Source: Ditylenchus dipsaci (Eukaryota > Nematoda > Chromadorea > Rhabditida > Anguinidae). Taken from it: a stretch of DNA of 64,000 nucleotides. Made by a program: the position numbers and the translations under genes. Below the pieces are notes generated by a model. It searched no databases, was not told the DNA's origin, and saw only the letters and a list, made by a program, of their open reading frames with translations. How positions within the stretch are numbered: position 1 is the stretch's first letter; the number at the start of each line of letters is the position of its first letter. This document shows, piece by piece, positions 43,520-54,116 of the stretch. The DNA lies in contig SADC01001335.1 of the NCBI GenBank assembly GCA_004194705.1, positions 372,001 through 436,000 on the forward strand. Direction: 5' to 3'.

Positions 43520-43644
43520 CTAGGGAATAAAAGAGGCTACAACGAAATCCTTGCTCAGCTCTTCTCGATTCTCTCCAGGCAAAGCTTCGATGATTTTCTC
43601 CTTTGTTTCCAGAGTGATCACTCTTCGTTTGCCAGGAGTTGAGG
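43520..43644 (-). pseudogene. pogo/Tigger transposase N-terminal (CENP-B-type HTH) fragment
   Basis: After ACTCTTAG the frame reads STPGKRRVITLETKEKIIEA, LPGENREELSKDF and VVASFIP, then a stop. This is the pattern K-R-x-x-(I/L)-T/S-L-x-x-K-x-x-(I/V)-I-E-A...L-x-x-x-F of the Psq/CENP-B HTH that binds pogo-type terminal repeats. The DDE domain is absent. It lies between terminal repeats of pogo type, tying the CAGTC element families of this window to that superfamily. Confidence 0.65.
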
Positions 43645-43683
43645 CTAAGAGTTAATAAACGGAATTTTGACAAGAATAATAAC

Positions 43684-43783
43684 TACCGTATTTCCACTAA
43701 TAGATTGTGACTTCTTCCTTCTGATGTAGTAGGATTGGAAGATAAAAACGCGCCCCGGGGCAGTTATTAGAGAAAATACGGTA
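43684..43783. mobile_element. 100-bp ACCGTATTT-family MITE
   Basis: TACCGTATTTCCACTAATAG and TTATTAGAGAAAATACGGTA ends. The interior is unlike other copies. Confidence 0.65.
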
Positions 43784-44315
43784 TTCAATAACTATATGAT
43801 CACAAGAAAACTACACAATCACAAAATTTCAGAAAACGGAAAGAACACTGGCAGTGCAAAAATAATGTCGTGAACAATGTTTTCCTTGCAGAACATATAA
43901 AAATAATTGGCCTTTACAACCCATTTTCACGTTTTGTCCCTAATTTAACAGGCGGACGCAATGGAGAGCGTTAATTATAATGTCGGGACCAGCCTCACCC
44001 GGACGCAATGGGGAGCTGGACGCAATGAAGAGCGGACGCAATGGAGAGAGTCGTTTATAGGTAATTTCATAGACAACCAACCAAACCAAAAAAAAGGCGG
44101 ACGCAATGGAGAGCTGGACGCAATGGGGAGCGACGCTATGGAGAGCGTCGACTGTATATCTGAAGCCTTAGAATTCATATACGTCTAGAGCAATAACTTT
44201 TTTTCTTGATTACGAGTGCTTCAAAAAAATCTGTGCGGTAAGTATTCGTCTCTCTTGCTGAATTCTAATAATTGTCTGTCATATTTTTTGATTTTAGACG
44301 TCCAAATGTTTTTAT

Positions 44316-45262
44316 TCGATAGTGTTGTCTTCGATGGCATTTTCTGCGATAGTATTCTCTTGGTGATATTTTCTTCAATGTTATTCTTTGCTATAGTATT
44401 CTGTTCGATGGTAATGTCTTCGATAGTATTGTCTTCGATGCTATTCTCTTTGATGGTCGTCTCTTTGATGGTATTCTCGATGGTATTGTCTTCGACATGG
44501 TAATGGTATAGTCTTCGATGGTATTCTCTTCGGTGATATTTTCTTCAATGTTATTCTCTGCTATAGTAATCTCTTACATGGTGTTCTTTTCGGTGGTATT
44601 ATCTCCAATGGTTTTCTCTCCGATGGTTGTCTTTTTGATGGTATTCTCTTCGATGGGATTGTCTTCGATGGTATTCTCTTCGATGTTTTTCGCTTCGGTG
44701 GCATTCTCTTCGATGGGATTGTGTTCGATGGTATTCTCTTCGATGGTATTCTTTTTAATGGTATTCTCTCCCATGGTTGTCGCTTCGGTGGCATTCTCTT
44801 CGATGGTATCGTCTCTGATGGTATTCTTTTTGATGGCTGTCTCTTCGATGGCATTCTCTACGATGGTTGTCTCTTAAATGCCATTCTCTTCGATGGTATT
44901 CTCTTCGATGGTTGTCTTTTCGGTGGGTATGCCTCCGATGGTATTCTCTTTGATGGTCGTCTCTTCGATAGTATTTCTTTGATCGTATTCTTTTTGATGG
45001 CTGTCTCTTCGATGGCATTCTCTACGATGGTTGTCTCTTAAATGCCATTCTCTTCGATGGTATTCTCTTCGATGGTTGTCTTTTCGGTGGGTATGCCTCC
45101 GATGGTATTCTCTTTGATGGCCGTCTCTTCGATAGTATTTCTTTGATCGTATTCTTTTTTAATGGTTGTCTCTTCAATGGTGTTGTCTATGGTGGTATTC
45201 TCTTCGGTTGGTTTCTCTTTATTGGTGTTTTTCTCAGCGGTATTTTCTTCGATAATATTCAC
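44316..45262. repeat. 15-bp tandem array (TTCGATGGTATTCTC), pentapeptide coding
   Basis: About 60 diverged units of consensus TTCGATGGTATTCTC. As 15 is divisible by three, every frame gives a five-residue repeat: MVFSS on the plus strand and EENTI (IEENT) on the minus strand. Plus-strand ORFs reach 119 codons (44518-44877); the minus strand has EENTI runs at 44574-44774 and 45038-45262. The array is bounded on the left by a splice-like pair (CGGTAAGT 44236 and GATTTTAG 44290-44297). Whether either strand is a gene cannot be decided from the sequence. Confidence 0.7.
44827..45154. repeat. two tandem 164-bp copies within the pentapeptide array
   Basis: 44827-44990 and 44991-45154 are almost identical (one T/C difference noted). 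164 is not a multiple of three, so the duplication shifts the frame of the pentapeptide repeat between copies. Confidence 0.8.
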
Positions 45263-45720
45263 ATCAGTGGTTTTTTCTCACTTCAGTATTTTTTCGTCAT
45301 TGAATGCTATTGACGAACAGCAGAATCTTTTTAGTGCATGGGTGGTAAGTGTCTGTCTTTTTTGCTAAATTCGCATAATAGTCTCTCATTTATATACCGT
45401 TTTGCGGACGTCAAACGGTTCTTTTCAGTGGTGTTCTCTTCAGTGCTATTGTTGCTCTTCAGTATTTTCTTCATGGTCGACATGATTTTATTGGCCAACA
45501 GCAGGATGCATCTCGGTAAGTGTTTATATTTTATGCTGAATTATCATGATCTCCTCTCATATTTTTCGAATAAAGACATCAAGATTTTTCTCTTTTTGGT
45601 ATACTCTTCGGTATTATTCTCTGTCTTCGGTATTTCTTTGGTGGTGGAAATGAGTATTTTGACCGACAGCAGGATGTTTCTCTGTTTGCTTAATCGTTGT
45701 GTCAATTATATGTAAGCTGA
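45263..45720 (+). repeat. diverged tandem units with splice-like donors
   Basis: Three related segments share GACMRACAGCAGRAT, then a donor-like GGTAAGTGT (45346, 45516), then CTGAATT..CAT...CTCTCATAT and GACRTCAA (45409, 45583). A first, older unit precedes the array at 44216-44305. The pattern suggests repeated exons or a minisatellite with long units; the ORF 45338-45715 crosses it without a clear start. Confidence 0.4.
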
Positions 45721-47486
45721 TCATGCTTTTAATCAAATCTCTATTCTAAATATTATTCTCTTTGTCGTATGCTTTCATTAATTCTGATGATAATAAGTCG
45801 ATTGTGTGAAGAAGTTGTTTTACAGTATTCCTTCGCTAATTTTTTTCAAAAGAAACAATCATGAAAACTTTCTTTGTATTTAGTGTGGTCCAAACCGAAT
45901 CACTGATTTCTTAAAAACTTTAATGAATAGTAAGATTAGGCAAATGCGATGAAGTAAAAATGATTGAATAAAAAAGTGAGAGCAGCTTATGGTGAAAGAA
46001 TGTGAAAATTAAAGTATAGCAAGAAGCATCGATAAACATTCCGAAAAGGTTGAAAGTGTTCGGCTGATAACCTAGAGAAGGATAGACAATGAAAGATAAG
46101 AAATCAGTGAGATATTATTAATGTCATTAATGAATTCTATGCGCGAACTGAAATTTGATGATGGGATAAGGTTTCTAACCCAATAAATGTGGACATAGGA
46201 GAGTTGGCATCGGACAGTTGTCAACAACTGTCCACTTGGTTTTGTTTCAATGACGATTCCTATGTTTAAATATTTTTTCAATGCTCTCCAGTAGCCAAAA
46301 TTTTTTCAGGAGTCCGAAGCTTTGAATAGAATTAAAAAAAATGCTTGGTTGTTGAGATATAAGCTAAAGTTTGAAAACAGAGAGTGATTTTCCAATTCGG
46401 ATCATATCTCAACAATCGAACTTTTTTGCTACAAAATAATAACTTTTCGATAAGCCACAGAATGAGTGGAAGAAAAAAAAAGAGCAATGCTAAAACGAAC
46501 GAACTATGAGAGGCGAAAATAATTTTCGTCACACACTGAGAAAATCAAAGACGGCTGTTTCAGGAATGAACGAATACCGTATTTCTTTTAATAGGGTTAA
46601 TATTAGATGCATGCAATTTTTTTAACTTCATGTGGTCTGAAGCTTCTATTTTCATTTAATTTTTAAGCTGTGTAAAAGGTGCCTGTTAGATTTTCAAAAT
46701 CTTTCGGAGGCACTTTTTACACATCTCAAACAGTAAATGAAAACAGAAATTTCAGACCACTTAAATATACGAGGGGTTACTGTTGGAGCATAGGTAACTT
46801 ACTCATTATTTACTTATTTATTGTAGGCATGAATATTGAAGAGACGAACCGACGAAGAACCGACAAGATAATGTATCGAATGGAGTTCACAAGCTCTTGA
46901 TATACACGAAAATGCCCAAAAACAGTCCCATTTTAGATCTGATGCGAAGATCTTCGTCTCAAAAATTTTGGTTTAATGGAGTGGTATAACACCTCAAATA
47001 TCTTTACTGTAAAGCTCAAAGTTTGCCTCATTGCGTTTACAACTATACCGGGTGAACATTTTTGAGCGTTTAGTGACGAAAAGAGCTTTTAAGATAGAAA
47101 TCATGATTACTTAGATGCTATTGAGCTAAAAATGAAAAATATGTTACTATCATAAGTTGTACAGCAGAGCTTTACATTACATAATTCTGCGGATCAGTGA
47201 TGCCATTTTTAACTGTTTCTTGAAATTTATAAAATATATTGCCAAAAAAATCTTCTTACAAGAAATTTCAAACGAAATTTCATTATTAAGAAACTTTGCG
47301 CTTACGGAAATTTTTTCTTTCCAAACTTCGCACAGTTATTACTACCTTTTTAAAAAAAAAGACACAAAATTTTACATTATTTGTTAAAAAATCTGAATTC
47401 TTTTAGCTACTTATAAAATTTTTGCATGTAGAAAACTATCACAGTGCAGAGTAGCGCCCAACGGGCGCAGCTACGCTCGTTTATAA
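45721..47486. other. gene-poor stretch
   Basis: 46630-46772 is a hairpin repeat (GTGGTCTGAAGCTTCTATTT and its inverse). After TTATTGTAG at 46827 a short frame MNIEETNRRRTDKIMYRMEF ends in TGA (46897-46899), but the putative intron would be only 33 nt. 46340-46430 is another hairpin (TTGTTGAGATATAAGC / ATATCTCAACAA). Nothing firm. Confidence 0.3.
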
Positions 47487-48158
47487 GAAGTGAAGTAGCA
47501 GTCAATGACAAAAAGTAGCCGTAGAATTCCCCCCCCTTTAAATCTTTACTAACTTTAAAAAAATGAATAAAAAAATTTAGATTTATTCGGCTATAACCGC
47601 CTCCAACCACCGCCTAACCCCTCTCCCAAAATAAACGCCTCCCCTCAATCCTCGGTAAATACCTACTCGATTATATACCTGCACCCCTGACTGAAACTTG
47701 TGTGTTCGAATCTATTGTAAGTAATTTAGAAACCAGGGTAGGATTTGTTGGTCTAACCGACAGGTTGATGAACTGAAACCCAAATAAAACCAACTAAAAT
47801 TAAGACCGAGTTTCAAATGTACTTTCGACTCAAGCCCCGAAGGCGGCTTGGGGGCTTGAGAGTTAGAGATGCGCTCATACAGTTTTCTCGAGCATTTTTT
47901 TTTTACCTTAAGACACGTCTAGATAGGCATAAAAGAAAGCCCCGAAAAAATTATGTTTTTAATAGAAAGCGCTGTCATTTTCACGTTGAAAAATGCAGAA
48001 AAAATCGAGAAAGAGCAGGCTTCCCGGAAGTTATGGCTTGAAGAAGAAATGATGGTGCTAAAAAAACTTGATTTTTCGATATAAATCATTAGAAAAGTTC
48101 AATTTTTATTTGACATATGCCGATTCTGAGGCTAGATTAGTAATCACCGTTGTCTATT

Positions 48159-48320
48159 TACCGTATTTTCTCTATTAAGGAACCCCTCTCTAATAATGAA
48201 CCCCCCCCTCCTATTTTTGACTAAGATTTTAGAGTTAAGGCCATTTTTGATTGACAATTTTGAGTTTTTTAGGGGTTGAAAAATAATGAACCCGAGTGCG
48301 TTGATAGAGAAAATACGGTA
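48159..48320. mobile_element. 162-bp ACCGTATTT-family MITE
   Basis: TACCGTATTTTCTCTATTAA and GATAGAGAAAATACGGTA ends; interior CTCTCTAATAATGAACCCC as in the copy at 40778. Confidence 0.8.
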
Positions 48321-48369
48321 CTGGTAAAAGTGCAATCATAAGAATATAATGAAATCACCTAAAATTTGT

Positions 48370-48930
48370 GTTTTTGCCTTGGTCCTCCTTGATGTACTTA
48401 TTGTTTTGAACCGCAGGGAGGACCAAGGCAAAAACTCAAAACTCTGATGACATCATTTCATTTTTCTGATTACACTTTTACACGTAAATCGACCACGGTG
48501 AGCACGAATGTGGCCTCAGAATCGGCACATGTCAACTGAAAATTGAATTTTTCTAATGATTTATATCAAAAAATCAAATTTTCTTAGAAACATCATTTCT
48601 TCTTTTAGTCATAACTTGTAGGAGGCCTGATCTTTTTCGATTTTTTCTGCATTATTCAACATAAAATTGACAGCTATCTATTAAAAACAGAATTTTTTTC
48701 GGGGCGCCCGTTTATGCCTGTGTAGATGTGTTTTAAGGTCAAAAAATGTTCGCGAAAAAATAGTTTCCTATGTGGTTTTTTTTATATATGTTATTTTTAA
48801 GTTATGTTATGTTTTTTTTATGTTTTCTTTAATATGTTTTTTTATGTTTTTATAAATTTTTGATGAAAAAGTATGTCGATCAGAATTAAAGTTGTTCAGA
48901 ATTAGTCAAGGAACACAATCATCACAAAAG
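48370..48930. mobile_element. GGACCAAGGC repeat, paralogue of 8285-8960
   Basis: A small hairpin (GTTTTTGCCTTGGTCCTCC / GGAGGACCAAGGCAAAAAC, 48369-48438) leads into the same series of motifs as 8285-8840: GACATCATTTCATTTTTCTG, CGACCACGGTGAGCACGA, and GTTGTTCAGAATTAGTCA near 48890. Confidence 0.6.
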
Positions 48931-49238
48931 AAAATTTGTGCCGAAAAATGATGTAACAAAGCTCTTTGTAGACTTCCCCGAAATTACAGAAAACGTTTTT
49001 TAATAAAGAATATACGGTAGGCCATTATAAAATGATCTCCAAGATAAAAAGTCGATTTTGGGTCTACTTTTTGGGAAAACCATTGTTCATACCTCAAAAT
49101 TTTTGTTTAGACAAAAAATTTTAAAAGTTTTGATTTGACAATTTTATCCCTAACCAGGAAAGCTAAGGTTTGAATAGTATTTGGGTGTTTTTTCGCTTTC
49201 TGCTGATTTTATAATTTTGAAGAAATGTGGAAAACCAG

Positions 49239-49498
49239 AACAGGGTGACACAAAAACAGTCACATTTTTAAAATATTGCCAAGGTAGGCCCTATCCCCAT
49301 CGATTTTCCCGGGAAATTCGATGACAGTAGTTAAGCTACCTGGGAGTTCTTCTATTCATGCTTCATCCTAAAAACTAAGAGATATTATTTGGATGAAACA
49401 GTCACTTTCGAAATAAACTCAATCAAAATAAATTGTAACAGAAAAATTAGTTTTAATTTTTTTCAAAAATGTGACTGTTTTTGTGTCACTCTGTGAAA
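49239..49498. mobile_element. 260-bp MITE, CAGGGTGACACAAAAACAG ends
   Basis: CAGGGTGACACAAAAACAGT and AATGTGACTGTTTTTGTGTC ... ACTCTG pair as terminal repeats. A single similar end (CAGGGTGGGACAAAAAAAAC) occurs at 38468 without a partner. Confidence 0.75.
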
Positions 49499-49650
49499 TC
49501 TGAAAAGCCTGAATGATGCATCATTAAATTGTTTGCTCAATAGTTTAAATAAAGACATTTTTTGAACATATCAAAATTTTCCGAAATTTTGAGGTTGGAA
49601 AGTAGAAGTCCAGTTTATATATGAATCGCAGTCTTTGAGTAAAGTATTTT

Positions 49651-50468
49651 TAGAGATAGAAAAACGTCACCCATCGGGATTCCGGGACGGGGTTTTCACC
49701 TAGATTGAGACCGGGAACGGGACCGGGATTTTGTGAACCTACCCAGCGGGACCCCGTACGAGAACCCAGTAAAATGACCGGGATTTTAGTTGGCTTAATT
49801 TAAGTTAAAACATACCTAAACTTTTCAATAATTCCAGCCTTTTTTAAGCAAAAATGCAACAATTTTACTGCGTAAGTCTCTTATACTGTTGACTAAATAT
49901 ATATTTTTACACCGATGCTAGTATTTTTTAATAATGGCTGCCAGAAATGAGGTGCAAAAAATAAAATAGCTCTCGAAATAACATTAGGCTCTCGAATTTG
50001 ACAATTATGCTTGATCCAAGCCTTTTTTACTACAATTTTTGTATTTTTTTTCCCTATTCCCGAAAAATTGCAAAAATTTCAGACTTCACTGGCTACTTTA
50101 TAACAGTAAAACTTTAAATTATTATATTGAAAGTCAAGTCTTACAGGTGAAAATTTAACTATTGCAAAATATGTGAAATCCTAGTGATTTTGTTAACTGC
50201 ATGGACATGTTACGTTCGCAAAAGAATCTCAAAAGTGGCCTGAAAAGTATGGGAAATGACGAAGGGTTGAACTTGAGGGTTGGATATTAATAAAGTAAAG
50301 GTTTGATGGTTCCTTATCTTCTTAACTGGAAATCCCGGTCTATGATTGAAAAAACTTAAACCGGGACCGAGATTTTCGAAATTGACCCGGCGGGATTCCG
50401 GGACGGGATTTTGGGTCAAAATTTCGTCCAACAGGACGGGGTCCCGGCCGGTCCCGTTTCTATCTCTA
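49651..50468. mobile_element. 818-bp hAT-like element, TAGAGATAGAAA ends
   Basis: Ends TAGAGATAGAAA and its inverse, flanked by AGTATTTT and AGTATTTA, an 8-bp duplication with one mismatch. Subterminal CGGGATTCCGGGACGGG words on both sides resemble those of the hAT remnant at 22185. No transposase found inside. Confidence 0.75.
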
Positions 50469-51462
50469 AGTATTTATATATTATCCGAATTTATTTTTAT
50501 TTTTCGGAATTTTAAAACGGGAATATCGTGAAATGGCCTGTGAGCAAGTATGATTCTTCTAAAAGCAGCACATTTTTTCCTAATTCTGTTTAATTATTGC
50601 TACTCAAGGCTTGCAAAATGAATAAGTTAATAGCCTAGGTGGACACGGATAAAGCAAACAGTCAGTCATTTACTCAACTAATGAATATGTATTTTAAGAT
50701 TTCATTCCTCCTCCTCCTACCAAGACAAAAACATGCAGCATTGTGGTGTCTCCTCGGCAACCATCTTTAAAATAGCCCTAATAAAGTGGTTATGTCAGAC
50801 ATCCTGTTGCATTCTCTTGGCCTAATTAAATTGCTGGCTGGCCTGGCTCTTATTGATTGACGAGAAGCCTTTTTAGTGGCAATAATGCAATTTTAAGGCC
50901 AATCAACACACTTGACGGGCACAACTAGTGTTTTTTTCTAGTGACAACGACGGCCGCAAGGCCTAATTTCTGCCCCAATGATTTTTGATAGGAGGTGGGA
51001 CAAAATTTGTTTGTTTTGGCTACGAGCAGAATTGTGGTTGTGTTGGAGCATAAGGAAATGTAGAAGAATTTCACTTGACTCTGTTTTAAGGCCTGTTTAT
51101 TTTCTAATTTATTTGTTGTGATTTGAGTGAAAAAAACTTTTTTGAAATATTGATTTCGAATTAGTGTTTAAAAGCTCATGATTTTGCATCCGCCGAAAAC
51201 CGCTGTGAAATTTGGAAATTATCCGCTTTTGCTTGCAACGTGAAAAAAAATTCAATTTTTATTAATATTTTTAATATCGAAGTTCGCAAAAACTAGGGGT
51301 CCAGTGCATGGACATTAATTTGAAATAAATGTGAAAAATTCGTTCACTAAAAATTAGGGCCATAGAACGCGCTACGCGCGTCGTTCTGTATCTAGAGAGC
51401 TTTGTTCTAAAGCTCAAAATCAAGCTGCTCGCACCAAACATATTATCAATACTTACATGCTG
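50469..51462. other. unique, gene-free stretch
   Basis: 50640-51000 has ordinary complexity, homeobox-like TAATTA/TTGATTGAC words and no repeat signature, but no codon structure. 51360-51380 is a short palindrome (GAACGCGCTACGCGCGTCGTTC). Confidence 0.3.
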
Positions 51463-51885
51463 AATGCCATACCCTCTTCAGGCATTTTGCCCTGATTTGC
51501 TCTTTATACTCTTTCAGGTATATTTTCCTGATCGGCATCGTCTATACCTCTTCAGGCATTTCTTCCAGATCGGCACTATCCATAGTTTTCGTACCTTTTC
51601 ATTCATTTTCACCCTATCGCCTACACATTTTTGCCGAACGATTACTGCACTCTCTATTTTCTTTCAGGCATTTTAACGCTGCCCACATTGCCATGCCTTT
51701 TCAGAAAATTTGCCTGATAAACATCGTTCTATTTCTCTTCAGTCATTTTACCCAGTGCAAATTCTTATACCAATTCAGGCAATTTGCCTGATCAACACCT
51801 TTCTACACTGCTTCAGGCATTTTCACCCTGTCCACACATCTATACCACTCCAGGCAATTTCCCCGAACAACACCGTATTAAAAAC
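51463..51885. repeat. diverged 37-38-bp tandem array
   Basis: About eleven units built on CTCTTCAGGCATTTTGCCTG followed by ATCGGCATCGTCTATAC. Units differ by many substitutions, so the array is old. Short hydrophobic ORFs across it are by-products. Confidence 0.7.
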
Positions 51886-52349
51886 ACTAAAAATATCACA
51901 TATTTTATCTAATCTATATTTTATTTCTTATCTCCTTCAGTTTTTTTTGAAACCGAATAGTTGATCATCGATAGTTATGCTCATTTTCACCAAAAGTTTT
52001 TTTTATTCGACAGCTGAGATTCTGTTGACGTGCCCTTATTCTAAGCCCAGCTCCGAAAAAATTTCGGAACACCCCAAAAAATCCGAAAAAGAAAAAAAAA
52101 ATGTACCCTGAAAAATTGGCAAAAAAGTTGCGCTAAAAATTTTTTCGTACTCCCCATGAAAAGTTACTCGAGACATGTGCAAAAATTTAAAAAAAAATGC
52201 CCGGAACATACCGAACAAAGAGGTTTGCAGTTAAATGAGTTTTTTTCTATAGAGTAGATGTTCTAAGCCGAATGAAAAGATAATTAGGCAAAATACAGTT
52301 TCTAAGTGTTCAAATTTTTCCGAAATTTTTACCAAAGCTTGAAGAAGTT

Positions 52350-52773
52350 TAACGGGTGAGTAAAAAGTTCTTGGTAGATTTTTGGCTCATTTTGGGAAAA
52401 AATAGCGCATTAAAAAATACCAAATAATAAGTTTTGAAGGCAGCCAAGTTCTCTACAAGTCTGTAAATTCACTTTTTATTTTACTCATTAAAATGGCCTC
52501 AGCCCATGGGGCCACTAGGGTCTCCAACATTCGGCGGTACTCTCGGCCATCAACATTTGTTCCACAAAGAAGCTGCTGTATGATTCATTTTCTGTCCACC
52601 CTTTCTTTGTATAACTTTGCCAGTCAAATTCCATCATAAATAAAAAGTGAATATACAGACTTGTAGAGAATTTCTCTGCCTACAAAACCTATTATTTGGA
52701 ATTTTTTAATGCACTATGTTTATTTTTCACAATGAGCCCAAAAATCTACCAAGGACTTTTGACTCACCCGTTA
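52350..52773. mobile_element. mariner-like element, TAACGGGTGA ends (copy 3)
   Basis: Ends TAACGGGTGAGTAAAAAGTT and the inverse of TAACGGGTGAGTCAAAAGTC, with TA at both edges. The arms (ATTTTTGGGCTCATTNTG, TTCTCTACAAGTCTGTA) are long. Unlike copies 1 and 2 it keeps a transposase-like piece in the middle. Confidence 0.85.
52486..52640 (-). pseudogene. Tc1/mariner-type transposase fragment (frameshifted)
   Basis: On the minus strand one frame reads KKGWTENESYSSFFVEQM and, after a shift, another reads VDGREYRRMLETLVAPWAEA. The pair resembles F-x-x-Q...(I/V)-N/D-G-x-x-Y-x-x-x-L...L-x-P in the DDE domain of Tc1/mariner proteins. Very short, so tentative. Confidence 0.35.
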
Positions 52774-53363
52774 CTGGCTTTCAAGTCTATTGCCAGTGAA
52801 AACAGCCGTTCTAGTGCCAACCAGCATAAGATATTCTCACCAATGACAGTCTTCTGCTAGTTTCAGATGCTACAAAATTTTTTCTAGTCAGAGGAGGATA
52901 TTATTTCTTTCTGCTAATTCCAATGTTGCGCAGTTTTTTATGGTTAGATGAGCTTTGGGAAATAGCGGGGTTTTGAATTGTGTTTGACCGGTATTTTCGG
53001 GCCGGCCTGTGAACTTCCCGGTCCAACAGTACAGTCTATCTCGATATAACACCGTTTCTATGACCATCCATCGGCGGTGTTATATCGGAGTGTTGTTATA
53101 TCGATATATGTGATTTGGTGGCTTGCTAAAAAAATTGTGAGATCGCAAAAAGTTTCAGACATCCCTTAATCAAAAGGATGATCTATCTAGCTCTATCAAT
53201 AAGTCCTTGCCATATCAACCACTAAGCACAAATTTAAGATTTTAAAAGAGTAAGGTCTTAGCACGAACCCATTTATTCATGCTTGTTTTCCTCGAATCTC
53301 AGCTACTGCTTGTAATCTTTTTATTCAATAATAGAGTTGTAAAACCATTTTGAACCTATATCA

Positions 53364-53696
53364 ATGTTTTTGGTTATAAAGAGCATTGGTTGTCGAATAA
53401 CCCAGCACGATATTGTTGAAATAGGGCGTCGGCTACTAGTTGTTTCTGCCTCCTCTTCCAGCGGTAAGGAGAGGCGGGAAGGTAAGTTATCGGTCGCTTC
53501 ACACAAACTTTAACTGAGTAAAGGTTTACAATTTTCAGGCTCAATCATGGGTCATTTTGAAGAAGTGAGAGATCTAAATAAATGTATACTGTCCAGGTAA
53601 TCGGTTACTCGGTTACAGACAGTTTTTAAAGGAATTCCATTTTTTCTATTATCTTCTTATCGTGCCACCCGAAACCTTAGACTGTTGATTGCATGA
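53364..53696 (+). CDS. possible small three-exon gene (63 aa)
   Basis: Exons 53364-53481, 53539-53596 and 53681-53696 keep phase. The first intron is 57 nt with near-ideal ends (GAAG/GTAAGT and ATTTTCAG). The protein runs MFLVIKSIGCRITQHDIVEI, GRRLLVVSASSSSGKERREG, SIMGHFEEVRDLNKCILSR, then LLIA and a stop. The opposite strand has an ORF ending in GAATAAA (53321-53506), so strand choice rests on the splice sites. A transposon begins 70 bases downstream and may have cut the gene. No family recognised. Confidence 0.35.
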
Positions 53697-53765
53697 TGCT
53701 CTTCAGAAAGTAAGCATACGCCAGTGGCCGCGTACGGCTTTTGTACAGGCCTGGGAAAAAGTGGG

Positions 53766-54042
53766 CCCTAGTAAAGAATCGGATGCGTTTTTTGCCTTGG
53801 TCCCCCCTATGGTTTTTTCAAAACTTATTTATTCAAACAACAACCAAGACATCAGTCATATATCTTTGCCATTTGCTCAAAAAGGGGGTATTTCAAGTAC
53901 AGAGAAAAGATCGACGAGAAACTGGATAAAAAATAAGAAAAAAAAAGAATAAAACATCATCATAAAAATGGAACATAATTTTCGGGAAAAAAATTATATG
54001 TGGGGACCAAGGCGAAAAAACGCACCCGATTCTTTACTAGGG
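53766..54042. mobile_element. 277-bp MITE, CCCTAGTAAAGAATC ends
   Basis: CCCTAGTAAAGAATCGGATG plus GCCTTGGTCCCC and the inverse GGGGACCAAGGC ... CTTTACTAGGG. The inner GCCTTGGTCCCCC phrase links it to 8285, 48370 and 58174. Confidence 0.8.
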
Positions 54043-54054
54043 CCAAAAAGTGCC

Positions 54055-54116
54055 ATCCCACGATATCCTCCTTGAAGTCGGCGCTCTAACCATTTGAGCT
54101 ATCGGGTCGCCTCAGG
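54055..54116 (-). ncRNA. tRNA-like 5' half
   Basis: On the minus strand GCGACCCGATAGCTCAAATG-GTTAGAGC is an A box/D arm of tRNA type. The T arm is missing downstream, where the MITE at 53766-54042 is found, so it is a truncated tRNA or SINE head. Confidence 0.4.

Larger units (their letters stand above)
43079..44154. mobile_element. pogo-like element carrying a transposase fragment
   Basis: Ends CAGTCGACGCTCTCCATTGC and the inverse of CAGTCGACGCTCTCCATAGC, flanked by TA (43077-43078, 44155-44156). GGACGCAATGGAGAGC is repeated near both ends and in the centre with CCGGCCCGACCC. It encloses two younger MITEs (43292-43462, 43684-43783) and a CENP-B-type HTH fragment (43520-43644). Confidence 0.85.
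42632..47545. mobile_element. G-run foldback element (copy 2) split by 4.5 kb
   Basis: The left arm (42632-42890) and most of the right arm (42903-43002) match the element at 40694, but the right arm stops at about 43002. The missing end (GTGAAGTAGCAGTCAATGAC, then AAAAGTAGCCGTAGAATT and a C-run) is found at 47487-47545. About 4.48 kb, including a pogo element and the pentapeptide array, lies in between. I see no terminal repeats or clear target duplication for that insert. Confidence 0.6.

Noticed and set aside
46679..46900. 73-codon plus ORF
   Set aside because: Its first half is one arm of the hairpin repeat at 46630-46772.
51464..51964. Hydrophobic plus ORFs of 70-84 codons
   Set aside because: They read through the 37-38-bp tandem array and share its periodicity; not a gene.
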